A DNA stretch of 64,000 nucleotides. It comes from Equus caballus. Lineage: Eukaryota > Chordata > Mammalia > Perissodactyla > Equidae. A program made the position numbers and the translations under genes. How positions within the stretch are numbered: the first letter of the stretch is position 1; each line of letters begins with the position of its first letter. Of the stretch, positions 1 to 11,820 are shown piece by piece. Location: contig NC_091712.1 in NCBI RefSeq assembly GCF_041296265.1, positions 10,945,001-11,009,000 of the forward strand. The letters are read 5' to 3'. The notes below the pieces were generated by a model, which was not told where the DNA came from, made no database searches, and worked only from the letters and a program-made list of their open reading frames with translations.

Positions 1-225
1 CTCCACCTGTGGCTCCCACTGCACGGTGGTCATCCTGTTCTTTGTGCCACACATTTTCTTGTACATGAGGCCTGTGGCCACTTACCTCATAGAAAAGGCA
101 ATGACTGTGTCTGATTCCATCATCAAGCCTATGTTAAATACATGATCTACAGCCTGAGGAAGGCAGAGGTAAAAAATGCCATGAGGAAATTGTGGGTGAA
201 ACGAGGGACTTTGGTTGGCAAGTAA
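1..225 (+). pseudogene. Olfactory receptor, family 4-like, 3' end (partial at window edge)
   Basis: This is the C-terminal part of a class II OR, an odorant-binding GPCR of olfactory neurons. The translation from base 2 reads [14 protein letters not shown] (end of TM6), then a MRPVATYL loop, then PMLN and IYSLRKAEVKNAMRKLW (TM7 and cytoplasmic tail), with stop TAA at 223-225. The STCGSH motif and the EVKNAMRKLW tail are typical of OR4 receptors, especially OR4C. The conserved PMLNPLIYSLR stretch is broken by what looks like a one-base loss near 140-142, which shifts the frame and gives an early TGA. It is therefore probably a pseudogene, although the upstream part lies outside the window and could not be checked. 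It is the only OR here on the + strand. Confidence 0.8.
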
Positions 226-309
226 CTGTTATGCTGAGAATATCATGTTTTCCATAAGGAGAAGTCATTCTTTCGTAAATGTGTGAGATATAATCATCAT
301 ATAAAATTG

Positions 310-412
310 TATTAGTTTCAGGTTTAAAACATAATGATTTGATATTTGTATATATTGTGAAATGATCACCACAATAATCTGGATAACATCCGTCACCATA
401 TATAGTTATAAA
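310..412 (-). mobile_element. LINE-1 3' end fragment, antisense
   Basis: The stretch from ttagtttcaggtttaaaac through gaaatgatcaccacaataat and taacatccgtcaccatat matches the reversed 3' UTR of mammalian L1MA/L1MB elements. It starts just downstream of the OR4 stop codon. There is no coding potential. Confidence 0.6.
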
Positions 413-594
413 AAATAATTTTAAAAATACCTCAATTTAAAACTAACATAAAATAAATAAAATTTTTTAAAAATTAAAAAAGAAATATATGAGAAATAAA
501 ACTGTCCATTCTTCACTAGTCGCCAGAGGCACCTCTTAAAATTATAAATCTGATCTATGATTTAGGGTATTTAAAATTTAGAGATTGTGATACT

Positions 595-1130
595 CTAAGG
601 CTTTATATCTTTCCTTGGCTTCCCATTGACTTTACAAACTCATTGTCTAGCCCTAAAATTCCCTAATTGATCTTTCTAACACCTCTAACTCTCCAACCAC
701 ATCTTGAGGGTCTTACCTCTTCCCTCACTATGCATTAGCCATGCTGGGCTTTTTCACTTGCCCTTATAGCTATGCAAGACTTTTCTCACCTCAGTGCTTT
801 GGCATGTCTCTCTCTGAAAACAAGGCCTTATCCTGTTCAGGTAGCTGTTTCTCTCTAACTTCTGGCCTTATATTGGGAGATTGTCATTTCCTCAGAGAGT
901 TACCATCATGACCCTATTCAATGATTCTTCCACTCCTGCCATTATTTTCCATGTCAGTGTATTAATTTTATTAGGAACAATGATAAAAACTATAATTATT
1001 TTGTATAATTATCATATGATTCTTGTTACTTTTCATCTCTCTCTAGACTTTACATTTGTGTGGGAAGGATTTTTGTTGTGTTTATGCTTGGCACCTATTA
1101 AGTTTTCAAAAAGTATTTGTTGAGTGACTA
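595..1130 (+). mobile_element. LINE-2 (L2) 3' portion, sense
   Basis: The sequence has the order of the L2 3' end: a tccttggcttcccattgac-like segment, a region rich in cttgccct/ctcacctcagtg, a clinical-style ttcctcagagagttacc segment, and the terminal gcttggcacctattaagttt followed by aagtatttgttgagtgac. Strongly diverged and old. The short open frames inside it are chance frames within the repeat. Confidence 0.55.
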
Positions 1131-1289
1131 TAGAACTTAAGAGTCTTGTTTTCCAAATACCCAAATTCAGATGGTTAGGGAAGAAAAAGAGACCATAAAT
1201 ACTAACTAAAATTAAACAAAACAAAAGTCAGAGAGTGATCATTATAACAGAGTTAATGGAAAGAGAAGACTCTGATTATTTCATGGAGG

Positions 1290-1645
1290 TTTGATCATAT
1301 TGGGTGGTCAGAGAAGGATTCTATTAGCAGGTAAAATTTCAGCTGATTTTGAATTCTGTTGTGATGTTCTTAGGAAAAGTGATGAAATATGTTAATCAAT
1401 ATGTTTAATAATGATAAGCACCAATTATTGACAAGAATGATCAGAAGGAAAAAGCCATATGAGGATTAGAGGGATGAAGATTCTAGAGAAAGAAAACGAA
1501 TGCAGGAAGTACCATGGTATTTTTAAGGAACTGTAAAAGATCAGAGTGAACGGAACATAGTGGTCCAGGTAGAGAGTGGTAAGAAGCAGATTCAGAAATG
1601 TACACAGTAGTTAGATCCCATAGTGCTGATGTAGCTAGTGCTCCT
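1290..1645 (-). mobile_element. LINE-2-like fragment, antisense
   Basis: gggtggtcagagaaggattc, a gaaaaagccatatgaggat-like segment and a ggtccaggtagagagtggt-like segment follow the order of antisense L2 (gggtggtcagggaaggcctc, gagccatg, agtccaggcgagagatg). Divergence is high, so the limits are approximate. Confidence 0.4.
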
Positions 1646-1968
1646 AAATCCCCAAAGAGAACGAAGAATGTTTTTATCTCTTAAAAATGAGCCAAAGTCA
1701 CAATTCTTTCAGAATACAGATGGACTCTAACTTCTGTGCTATAGAGGATTTGGGCAACATGGTGTGGAATGCTTTTCTAACTAGCTTCTATTAGTCCTTT
1801 AATTTTAAATTGTAGAAGAAACTTCACAATACCCTTTTTAAATATTCTACAGTAAAATACTCCTTTTAACTCTATATTTCTTTATTTTTTGCACATATCA
1901 ACATATAAGAAAAAATCCATAATACTGTGATTACTCGTGTCTTTGGCAAAACTTTTGGATGATTTTTA

Positions 1969-2221
1969 AAAATTTTTATTTAAAGTATTGCCCTGAGCTA
2001 ACATCTGTTACCAATCTTTTCTTTTTTCCTTCTTCTCCCCAAAGTCCCCCTGTAAATAGCCATGTATATTGTAGTTGTAGGTACTTCTGGTCCTGCTATG
2101 TGGGGAGCTGCTTCAGCATGGCTTGCAGTGCCAGGTCTGTGCCAAGGATCTGAACTCACAAAATCCTGGGCCACATAAGTGGAGGACCCAAAATGAACCA
2201 CTCAGACATGGACCCGGCCCC
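1969..2221 (-). mobile_element. ERE SINE (tailed type), reverse orientation
   Basis: Read on the minus strand, this starts with a ggggccgggtcc-like tRNA-derived head and ends with the gagctaacatctgttaccaa-type tail and a T-run on the + strand (A-tail). Direct repeats flank it: ggatgattttta at 1957-1968 and ggatgatcttta at 2222-2233, with one mismatch, a plausible target-site duplication. Such SINEs are transcribed by RNA polymerase III and moved by L1 machinery. Confidence 0.85.
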
Positions 2222-2233
2222 GGATGATCTTTA

Positions 2234-3349
2234 TATCATGTGGAGCAAATACTGGGAAGGACCTTGAAGTGAGGTTCTTTATTTTGTATTTGTGTGATAT
2301 ATGAGGTTTAATAATTTGATGAATGTCAATCAAAGAAAGAGCATAATTCTAGCTTTAGTTTTATGTTTTGTATCATATTGATGAGATTACTTTGTGAGTA
2401 TATCATCCTGTAATTTAGGGTCACTTGTCAGTTTCTTTGCATCTTTTTTTTATAGATGAGTAAAATTAGTTCTCATAAAATAGGGTGCCTTTATTTCTCA
2501 TTAAATGAATTTTGTCAAGAAAGGCCTGGCAATTTTTTATATACTGTTTTTTGAGACAAACTTTGGTTCACTGATTTATGTTACCAGGACTTTCTGTTAA
2601 CAAAATTATATTGTTTTTAAAAAAGGATATTTCTTAAGACACTAAAATGGGATTTGATAAAATTTAGTTTTAACTATGATTAAAATGCAGCAAACTAAAA
2701 GTAAAATGAAATTATTTAATTTTTTAACTTGATCAAAGGATACGTTCAGAAACCTACTTGTAAATTAACTGAATTAAATTAACTGACTTGGAAATTTCTG
2801 GATTAATTTCCATTAAATTCAGCAATAAGACAAGGCCACTTTTTACACTGCTATTATTGTATATTTGACTGATGGTCTTAATGCAGAGTTCTCAATCACA
2901 TGTAACTGCTGTGGCAAGAAAGACAAAACAAATGATAAAAGCCAAATTGTGCAAAACATTTAAGAGATTTTCAACCTCTGGAAAAGAAGCAAACCCTGCC
3001 CCCAAAAGACTGTGCCATGACATAGCTCTAGTCTCTTCTTGCCTTGTTGGGAGTGTGTCCAAATTTAACTCAGATTTCAAGAGAAATCAGCATCCACATT
3101 TTATATAAAATTTAATGATTTTAATATGTTGATATCTAATTATATTTTTAAAACACTATGTTAAGTACAAGTTTTGGATTAAACAAACTTAGAAGTTTCC
3201 ATCTCAGTTTGGACCAAGTGTTGTCTCTTTGGAAATTCTTCGTCAACCAATGAAATAATGGTAAAAAGAAATAATAATCAAAACTGAAAATGAAATAACA
3301 ATGCAGTATTGGCTGACATGTTCATATACTTAGAAAAACCAAGACAATC
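2234..3349. other. No recognised gene
   Basis: AT-rich sequence. A 78-codon frame at 2872-3108 (+) and its antisense shadow show no known motif and no splice or promoter context, so I treat them as chance. The right part may grade into the old L1 that follows. Confidence 0.4.
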
Positions 3350-4250
3350 AATTGATGAATTTCAATGTTTATTTAAAACATTTAGTCAAAAATTGGCATA
3401 ATAACACTTTCAAATATAATTACAATAAATAATTATGAAATAAAATATCTGCTCCATAGTAAAAATATTGCTATAAAGAACATAAGAAAAATGTGTACAG
3501 TCTTTATGAGGTATACTAAGCATCTTCTCAAAAGACACACAACTTAATAAAAACTTATAGAATTCATCATGGAAAGATACCATATTTTAAAGTCGTTAAC
3601 TTTCCTAATTAATAAACAAATTTAGTGAAATCACAATAAAAATTTCAGCAAGATTTTTTTTCATGGAAACTGAGAAAATGATTCTAAACTCCACATAGTT
3701 GAATATGTATATGTGAATAATCAAAGCCTCTTTTTTCATTTGTGGAGGAGGAGGAAGAAGACGCAAGAACAAATACATCATAAAGCCATAGTAATTTTAA
3801 AACAGGATATACCCACAGAATAGGCAAATATGTTAATACAACAGAATATTGAGCCTAAAAATTCAGCCACGTCTATTTGGCAATTTAATATATGACGAAG
3901 CTGGAAGTTTTATCGATATGCAAATAAAATTTATTACGATAAATGACTATCAATTTGAAAACAAATCTTGGAACCTATCTCACAAAGTTGATAGAAAAAC
4001 ATTTTGCGACAGAATTTTTGCATATGGGATACATGAAAAACAAAGAGAGAAAGGATGCAGAATAAGCTAAAACTATCTCTAAAATCCAATTAAAATGAGA
4101 ATAGGGACAGAGGAGATGGTGATGCAAGTAGAAGTGACGTTTAAAGTTGATTATGTACTCACTTGTCATGTTTTCACTTTTTAAGTAAGGAAAGTGCATT
4201 AATTTTCATTTCTGTAATTAATTAACATTTCTAAATAATATAAAATAGAC
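3350..4250 (+). mobile_element. Old LINE-1 ORF2-region fragment, sense
   Basis: The order of segments follows the mid and late ORF2 of an old L1: catcatggaaagataccat, an aaatttcagcaagattttt-like segment, catggaaactgagaaaatg, then a cataaagccatagtaatttt segment comparable to the 'aaagctacagtaatcaa' part of ORF2. Many indels and no long frame remain. Limits are approximate. Confidence 0.45.
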
Positions 4251-4909
4251 GATATATATGTATTTGAAGAAAACATAGTGCTTAACATTTCTGGACATAA
4301 TGGAGTAACTGAATTTTCCTATTGCTGTAAGTAACTAAAATCTTGACAAAATATGTGAAACAATGCTTTCACTATTGGTCAACAGGCAATATAGTACTGG
4401 GATCCCTTAGGGAATGGAAACAAATCCACTGGGCTCTGGGGTAAACACAGGCTTCTGCTAGATATCATTCTGGACCAAGGAGCAGGAAAGGAGACTCCCA
4501 GCAAGGCACCCACAGTTCTCACTGAGAAGAAGATGAAGATCAGACTTCAGGAAGACTTAAAAGGCTGTTATCTGTGAAGGAGAGCACTGGAGCAGAAGGA
4601 GCTATGCAGAGAAACAAAATCCAGCAGTCTTCAAAGAGCCCTGTGCAATCTTAGCCAGTAGCTCAATACTAAGAATACTAAGACGTGGTGGGGGGAGTGC
4701 AACTCCACAAGAAAGAGCACGGAAATCAAAGAATTGGTTTTTTGACAAGAGCAATGGTTTCAGGGAAGGGAACTTTATCCAAATAGAATGCAATCTCAGT
4801 ATGTACTTTTGTTGGAATTACTGGGTAAAACGTCCTTTCTTTCCTGAGGGAGTTATTACATAGGCGTTTTTATTTTTTTTTATCTTTTTAAAGAATTAAA
4901 GAGTTATTT
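4251..4909. other. Unassigned, possibly L1/HAL1-derived
   Basis: The section from about 4290 (taatggagtaactgaatttt, cttgacaaaatatgtgaaac, tcaacaggcaatat) is reminiscent of the 5' region of old L1/HAL1 elements. Beyond that I see only a GA-rich stretch near 4450-4600 and no credible gene. Confidence 0.3.
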
Positions 4910-5130
4910 ATAATGTGACAGTGATAATATATAAAGAGTTTTTACAAATCAATAAAAAGAACACTCCAATAGAAAAATGGGCAAAGACACAAAGTCAAGT
5001 GAGACATATATAAATCGTCAATGAACATTTTAAAAATAATTTTTAAACATTTAAAAATCAACCTCAATAATAATTAAAGAATGCAAATTAAGACAAGGAA
5101 ATGCCGTTTTAATATTGCATGTCAGGCTAG
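4910..5130 (+). mobile_element. Old LINE-1 fragment, sense
   Basis: tttacaaatcaataaaaaga, aatagaaaaatgggcaaaga, then a caatgaacattttaaaaat segment and atgcaaattaagacaaggaa are in the order of an L1ME-type ORF2 3' part ('caatagaaaaatgggcaaag', 'atgcaaattaaaacaatgag'). Diverged. Confidence 0.6.
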
Positions 5131-8100
5131 AGGGCCAGGGTACACTTAGGACACAAGGCACTAGTATTATTCCTTAGCTAGGCTGTACTTATATGAACAC
5201 CATCATTCTAGTTTCTGCTATTGGGGAGGGATGCAGAAAGGAGGAGGGAGAGAGATATCTGCATTATCCCACAGAATCTATTGTTGGCTTCATCTGCTAG
5301 GGTCCTACACAGCCTCTTAGTCAGCCAGCTATTTGAAGTGACTGGTGCCAAAATTACTTCAACACTAACCCCATTGTCTGTTGACACCCTAGTGATGATT
5401 TTCTTTAGGATCCTAGAGGTTCTTCTGTATAAGAAGCCTCACACCTCAATAAAAGATAGAAGAACTGAAAATGGCTCCCTTCACTGCAGAAATCACAAAA
5501 TCATTTTAGAAGGCTTTCTTAGATGTTTTATGAAGTTACTTTGTAATTTTTATTTCCTGAACCAAAGATTAATTTTCACACTTCCTTTCCTTCCTCTTCC
5601 TTTCCCTTTTTGTCACCACTCCTTCCTAAAGTCAGTCTCTGCCCAATTCTCTTTGAAATTTTCTCTGCTTACAGATTGAGTTTAATGGTACAAACTTTTC
5701 TCCATAAAATTTCTCTCTTATATGAGTGCAGGAAAATGTTTCTCAAATTGGAATAATGTACCATCCCTTTCTAAATGAAAACAGATTCTGTTGAAGTCCA
5801 GTGTTAATACAAATTATTTATGAATTAACATTTCTTATGTAATAAGTTGTTAAAACTGAAATTTTGACCAGGCACAATATATGTGAGATGACAAAGTGTG
5901 TCCGAGTCACCTATGCCTAACTCTAAACCAAAGGAAATGATAAAGGTAAGTCTCCCACAACTAGATAAAGGATATAAACCTGGTCAGAGTATAAAATGGG
6001 AGAGTCTTTTGTGAGAACAGTTTTGTGGAAATTACTGTATAGATATGCCTGTCTCTCATCCCAAACTTAATGTGTGTGTGTGTGCACGTGTGTGTGTCCA
6101 TAATGAAGGGGGACTTCAGAGCATTATTCTGAGAACTTTGAATGAGACCATCTATATTGGTGGTCTCAAGGGACTGAGATCAGAAGGTCCAGGCAAGAAG
6201 AGAGACTAGCTGACTTACTGGTGGAGTCAGGCGAGGGTGCCTGGTCAAGATCAGCCCACATTAACAGTGTTTCTACATTAATAACATTTCTGAGGGACAG
6301 AGATTCATAGATGTTTCTCCATGGACAGCCACAGAGGAGCCATAAGAAGATTTTCTAGGGGCCATTCCAATAAGGTCAGTTGGAAGGGTACACAATTTTT
6401 AAGGTAACCCCTGGCTTTCTGAGGTCTAAGTAAGCAGTTACCACTGAGCACAAGGCATAGACATTTCCTCCTACATCAAAGATGCTAGAATTAGAGGGCC
6501 TACAAAGACCCTCTAAAGGAAGCAAAATAAAAACCCTGCCAAGCTGAGAGACAGTAAGCCAGCTTGTTAAGACGTCAGGTCAACTAAGACCTTTCTGTTC
6601 CCTGACAGCTTCTCTGATCTTCTCTAATTGAGCTCTTATCTAAAATCTAAGGGAATGTGGGCTCTGTACTATCTAAAAATGAAAAGAAAATTCATGAAAC
6701 TTTCTGAGTTTTCATTCAGTACAAAATAGATTTTTCTCCCAATGTATTAAATTTGAAGGAGCAACAAGAGATAAGAATTAAAGTTTTATTTTGATTATGT
6801 TTCGGAAAATTAAGGGCCAATTATACTTCATTTTATAATCTTCATGGGACTAGATTCAAATGCTTTAAAAATAGAACTGTAAGGTATAAAATTAGGAGTG
6901 TTTATTTGGACGGAGTGTGAAACAAAACTACCAGTTGTGAATAGGGTACTGAGAGCTCTGGAAAATGTCTTCTTTGGGATTTAAACATTTATTCTGCCAC
7001 CACTTGATTATATTGGAACTATTGGGAATCTTAGATGTGACATAATAACATTTTGTCTTCAGTTAATGGAAATGCTTCACATATTTATGAAATTTGTTGT
7101 GGTCTTTTCTCAGTAGCCTACAAGACTTAATTATAAGCTTATATACTGAAACAGCATTGCAGTACTTGATTGTGATATTTTGAAGTGGTGGTGGTAGCAG
7201 TGTGTGTGCATTACACATATAGATTAAATTATCTTCAAAATGGAAATCTACATTTTAAAATATTACCATATAAAACTAAAGACCAAACTTGAGAAACACT
7301 AGAGCTGATTTTTCTCCCAAGATAACTGAATTTTGAGCTTGGAGATACTATTAGGAACAACAAAAAATATATATGCTTCTTTCCTAATACCCAAATAAAC
7401 ATAACAAGCAAGGAAGATAAGCCAGACTATTTCAATGATATAGGAATATCATTGAAACTTCACCTTTTTCTGCAAATGTTCATATACCCAAAAGTGAATC
7501 TCAAAATATAACGAAGATAAAGCTCCTTCCATCCCAACTGAGTAAAATTACCACTTTTCTTCCATCTTTTCCCTCTCTTCATCATGCATTGTTATCTATT
7601 CTCCTTTCTTCCCTTTATCCCCTCTGCTGTGTACATCTGCTGCCAAAATCTCTTACAGCCTCTTCCCTCTCCTTTGTTAAGAGCACTGTGAAAGATCCCA
7701 ATTGTGTGGTGATATTGCCGATCACAACCAAACATGAGACTCTTTCCTCCCTCACTATTCAGAGAATTTTGGACAGGTTTTCCAGTGAAAGTCTGGGTTT
7801 TCACTAATATTTCCAGCTTTTATTGAAGTTTGTGTCCATCAATCTAGATCCCCCCAGTGAGGCAGGCTCGGGCACACATTTACAGAGCAGCATTTTCTCA
7901 GAGCACCTTCTCTCATGCTTAGGTTGTGAAGACAGCAACATTGATTCTGTAAGTGTCCAGAGCCATATGGGCTAGCTATTATGACCACATTCATAAGGAC
8001 TAGAATAAAATCTAAGAAAAGAATTGGTGTGGGTGCACACACACTCACATTCTGTCATTTGTTATTGCATTTCTTTCTGAAGAAAAATATGTACAGCAAG

Positions 8101-8225
8101 ATATATTACCATGTGAATATGGCCAAATGTTGATAGAATTCAAGTAAGGATCATCATAGTTTGTTCAAAATGATTATGGACTTTCAGTAATCATATATTC
8201 TAATGCAATCACCTCAGAATAAGGA
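5131..8225. other. Long stretch without a recognised gene
   Basis: The longest open frame here is 152 codons at 5221-5679 (+). It begins in a GA-rich tract, contains a Leu/Phe/Pro-rich low-complexity C-terminal half and matches no family I know, so I do not call it a gene. Short complementary frames at 7592-7807 lie in CT-rich sequence. The 5880-6650 part is somewhat GC-richer and could be an old repeat, but I could not assign it. Confidence 0.35.
6071..6097. repeat. (TG)n microsatellite
   Basis: An interrupted TG dinucleotide run with a CACG break in the middle. Confidence 0.9.
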
Positions 8226-8276
8226 TAATATATATTATATATTATACATGTATATTTATAATATATATTTATATAC
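8226..8276. repeat. AT-rich (TA)n-like tract
   Basis: An imperfect TA/TATT run of about 50 bases. Confidence 0.85.
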
Positions 8277-8406
8277 ACCCAGATTTATTAATTATTTGAC
8301 TCCCAACAAGAATATTTTATCTTTTCTGCCCATGAAACAAAATTAAGGTGTTAAGAAGGTGTACATTAGAATCCCTATTTATCAATTGAAGTCGTACAGT
8401 GTTACG

Positions 8407-9191
8407 TCATAACTTTTTCATGTCATTTTTCACTTCTGCAGTCCTCAGTGAATGGATCCGAGGGTTGAGCAAGGGTGCCCCTATTGTATAAAACACAGCC
8501 ACCATTTTGTCCATTGGAAATGTCGTTGGTGGTCATATGTATCTGAACATACATGGACCAAAAATATGAGAACAACAACAACAAAATGGGAGGTGCATGT
8601 GGAAAGGACTTTCACTTTCCCTCTGCACTATGATTTCTCAGAAAGTATAAGATGACAACATAAGAGATAAGCAGAATTGTGAAACTTGTCATGCATATGG
8701 CCCCGCTACTAGAAACTAGTAAACTTATCACATAAGTGTCCATGCAGGAAAGTTTCAAAAAGGGCTGCAAGCCACAGAAATAGTGGTCCATCACCTTAGG
8801 GTCACAGAAGGGCAATCTCAAAGCCAGTAAAATCTGTGCTGAACAGTGGATACAAGATCCTGCCCAGGCCAGATCACCAACACACCATAGACTCGCCAGC
8901 TTGTGATGGTTGCATCTGACAAGGGCTTACAAATTGCCATGAGATCTAAGGCCATGAGGCTGCACACAAAGATTCCCATGTAACCAAAGAAATGGACTCC
9001 AAAGAACTGAGTCATGCACTCCTTGTAGGAAATGGTCTTCTGAGAAAGGGCATCCACAATCAATCTGGGAGCTGTGGATGTAGAGAAGGAGGCGTCACCA
9101 AAGCATAGAGAGATAGGCAGAAGTACATGAGACTCCCAAGGGCCCTGCTTGTTCTCATAGTCACTACAACGAGAAAATTCCCCAACAGAGT
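8407..9191 (-). pseudogene. Olfactory receptor, family 4-like, 5'-truncated pseudogene
   Basis: Class II OR of the OR4 type. On the minus strand it opens with NSVGNFLVVVTMRTSRALG (end of TM1, loop), then TSTAPRLIVDALSQKTIS, CMTQFFGVHFFGYM (TM3), ALDLMAICKPL where MAYDRYVAICKPL is expected, RLPFCDPKVMDHYFCGLQPF (extracellular loop 2), SFTILLISYVVILYFLRNHS (TM5), then a decayed SHIFGPC part and PLLNPRIHSLRTAEVKNDMK with stop TGA at 8407-8409. At least two frame changes are visible: near the MYF..LS/FGD region around 9110, and just after RNHSAEGK around 8610, where KALSTCTSH is lost. The DRY arginine is also gone (DLM). The N-terminus and start codon are missing: the coding match stops at a CA repeat at 9192-9208. 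Confidence 0.85.
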
Positions 9192-10187
9192 CACACACAC
9201 AAACACACATACATTTCATATATTATGCATCTTATCTCTGTGCTTTGAAATCTGAACAACACTATTGCAATATAATTAAACACTAATATTGTTGGAGAAT
9301 CTCACCTGAAGAAAATATTCTCAGTTCAGTTGATTTATTTTTGTGTCCATTATCCTTTGGATGAAATATGCTTTGATTTGACAGTGATTTACCTATGCCT
9401 CTTGTGTTTAAGATTCCAGCTTCACTGATGGTCATGATATAACAAATATCTGGATAATATTTGGAGTTTGTCATAATTTAAGAAACTACTTTTTATGTCT
9501 TTACTGTACTCTTGAGCTTATCCCATTAGAAGATTGAGCCTCTCACCTATGAATTGGACCTGGTATAAAATTTCCATGTCTATAATGTAAGTAGTGTCTT
9601 TTCTCATATATATCCTTCTTTACCCTAAATTCTCCAAGATACTTCTTCTAAAACATCCCATAATTCCAATGTATACTTTTATCAATTTTCTATTTCAAAT
9701 CCTTGTTCATAGCACATATAGTTTATGTGACTGAAATCATCATGTGATATCATTGTGTGTTCTGATTTTGACTTAGAATTCTTGTAATAGTTCTCCTGTT
9801 ATACTTTCAATAGTTTAATTATCAATTTAATGGTCTAATAATGTATACATTTTTATAAAAAGTATTTAATTAGCCATTTGACCATTGAGATATACTCTTC
9901 CAATTTTCATTCTCATAAGTAATAATTCTACATATAACTTTGGAATAATTTCTAAAGTGCAATATTGCCGCACCAAATGCCAGAGATTACCATTGTAAGT
10001 GATAGGTATTAAAAGGTTTTTCAATATTTGTACCCTTTTATTAACTATATTTTTATTATAGAATGCATCATGATCATCATACAACATTCAAAGTAAACAG
10101 AAGGTTGTGACAAGTAAAATTAAAATGTCTGGCCCAATTCTTTGAATCTATACTTCTACTCTCTAGAAATAACTTTTTGTTTCTTTT
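9192..10187. other. CA repeat and unassigned sequence
   Basis: A short CA-rich tract lies at 9192-9208 at the broken 5' end of the OR pseudogene. The part from about 9850 to 10090 (taattagccatttgaccatt, then an aatattgccgcaccaaatg segment) resembles an antisense L1ME-type 3' UTR, but only weakly. No gene seen. Confidence 0.3.
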
Positions 10188-10410
10188 TTAAAGATTTTGT
10201 TTTTCCTTTTGCTCCCAAAGCTCCCCAGTATATAGTTGTATATTTTTACTTGTGGGTCGTTCTAGTTGTGGTATGTGGGGCATCACCTCAGTGTGCCTTG
10301 ATGAGTGGTGCCATGTCTGCGCCCAGGATCCGAACCACTGAACTGGTGAAAGCTTGGGCTGCAGAAGCGGAGCGCATGAACATAACCACTTGGTCATGGG
10401 GCTGGCCCCC
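10188..10410 (-). mobile_element. ERE SINE (tail-less type), reverse orientation
   Basis: The + strand reads from a T-rich tail through agctccccagtatatagttg, gccatgtctgcgcccaggat and ccgaacc to the head complement tggtcatggggctggccccc. Flanks aactttttgtttctt and tacttttagcttctt look like an eroded target-site duplication. Apparent frames on both strands (126 codons + and 69 codons -) are SINE sequence, not genes. Confidence 0.85.
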
Positions 10411-10798
10411 TACTTTTAGCTTCTTGTATGTCCTTCCAGAAATGTTCTATAAATATGTTTGCATATGTGTGTATCTCTATATGTATTTTTTGGCCAGTAT
10501 ATCAAGGTTGAAGATTTTGTAGAAAAGCCTGATGAACATTCAAACAAACAAAGATTATCTTAAGACATTATCTTATTATCTCATTTAGTTAATAGGAAAA
10601 AATGCATTTTTATTATATGCATATAAGTTTTTATTACCGAAGAAGTTTCACATTTTTACTACATTTTTATTTAAATTATTTTCCTTCTGAGAATCTTTTA
10701 CCTTTTATCAGCTCATATTTTGGAATGTTGGTATTTTATCCAAGATGGATTTTAATCTAGCAAGATAATTACATCTCTTGGCTAAGAACAAATTTTTC

Positions 10799-10954
10799 GG
10801 GGCCAGCCTGGTTTCATAGTGGTTAAATTTGTGTGCTCTGCTTCAGAGGCCTGGGCCTACAACTTGCTCATTAAACCATGCTGTGGTGGCATCCCATATG
10901 CAAAATAGATTGGCACAGATGTTAGCTCAGGGCCAATCTTTCTCACAAAAAAAA
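10799..10954 (+). mobile_element. ERE SINE, internally deleted, forward
   Basis: Head ggggccagcctggtttcata with gtggttaaatttgtgtgctc, then a shortened middle, then the tail gattggcacagatgttagct and cagggccaatctttctcac with an A-run. It lacks the tatgtaccggggg section of the ERE1-type copies. Confidence 0.75.
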
Positions 10955-10964
10955 GAATACAGTT

Positions 10965-11045
10965 GTGGGAGTCAGATGGCCTGAGTTCAAATCCCAGTTC
11001 CAGCAGTTACTGGCTACAACGTCTTGGGAAAATCACTTTAGACAT
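10965..11045 (+). mobile_element. MIR SINE fragment, forward
   Basis: gggagtcagatggcctgagt, tcaaatcccagttccagcag and ttgggaaaatcacttta follow the MIR core order (gcctgggttcaaatcccagc, ttgggcaagtcactta). Ancient mammal-wide repeat. Confidence 0.65.
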
Positions 11046-11559
11046 AATCACGGTTACTGCTCAGATAAAATTAGAAAAGATTTTGCTCATAATAATTAAG
11101 AACTATACAAGCTTCAGCCTTTGTTATTTCCACAAACTTTTTTCAATTTTATATATTCCAAGTTATGAATTTTCCCATTTTAATTTAGTCCAAAAATATT
11201 TTAAAGTCATGGTATTTATTTATCTCTCCTCCATAATTCCATAATTATCTTTCATTTTAAATATTGAGTCAAAGTTATCTGGAGTTATTGTGAGGAATGA
11301 GGAAAACACTTCCTCTTCTTAACAATTTAATATGAGTTTTTAGATGAATGCAGATAAGATCATTAATTATATGTCACCATGTGATTGGTAGTAGAAGAGT
11401 AGAAACTGTCTGCAGAGAGGAATAAAAATTCCTAAAAGATAGGTAGTGGTGAAAAATTCAGAATTATATTAACAGATGAAATATAAAGGTAACTGAAGAG
11501 GCAGGTTTTAAACCAGGTTCTTTGAGATGCAAATATTCACAAGCAGAGCTGAGAGGTGG
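11046..11559. other. No recognised feature
   Basis: AT-rich. A 93-codon frame starting at 10963 runs through the MIR and into this stretch; it has no family motif and is taken as chance. Confidence 0.4.
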
Positions 11560-11820
11560 GTTGGCACAGAGACTAGTGCATAAAATTGGAAGCCACACTG
11601 ACTAGATTCACACACACCCAACTGCCCATCAGGGTGTGATAGTCAACAAGTCCTTTGACATCTTTGTGCGTCATTTTCTTCACTTGTAAACATAAATAAT
11701 AAAAGAATGTACCTTTTAGAGTTGCTTTGAATGTTATGGAATTCATTACATACAAAGCATCTAGAAGATGCAGATGTGCAGCACCTGCACTTGAAGTGTT
11801 ACTTTCATTATGGTTATTAG
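11560..11820 (+). mobile_element. MIR SINE, forward
   Basis: The MIR order is visible: agtcctttgacatctttgtg, tcattttcttcacttgtaaa, ttagagttgctttgaatgtt and acaaagcatctagaagatgc. Diverged, and the limits are approximate. Confidence 0.5.

Noticed and set aside
10142-10522. 126-codon open frame on the + strand with an antisense partner
   Set aside because: It lies almost entirely in an ERE read in reverse. Similar frames arise from the other EREs at 25398, 40339, 46087, 49163, 53024 and 58146.
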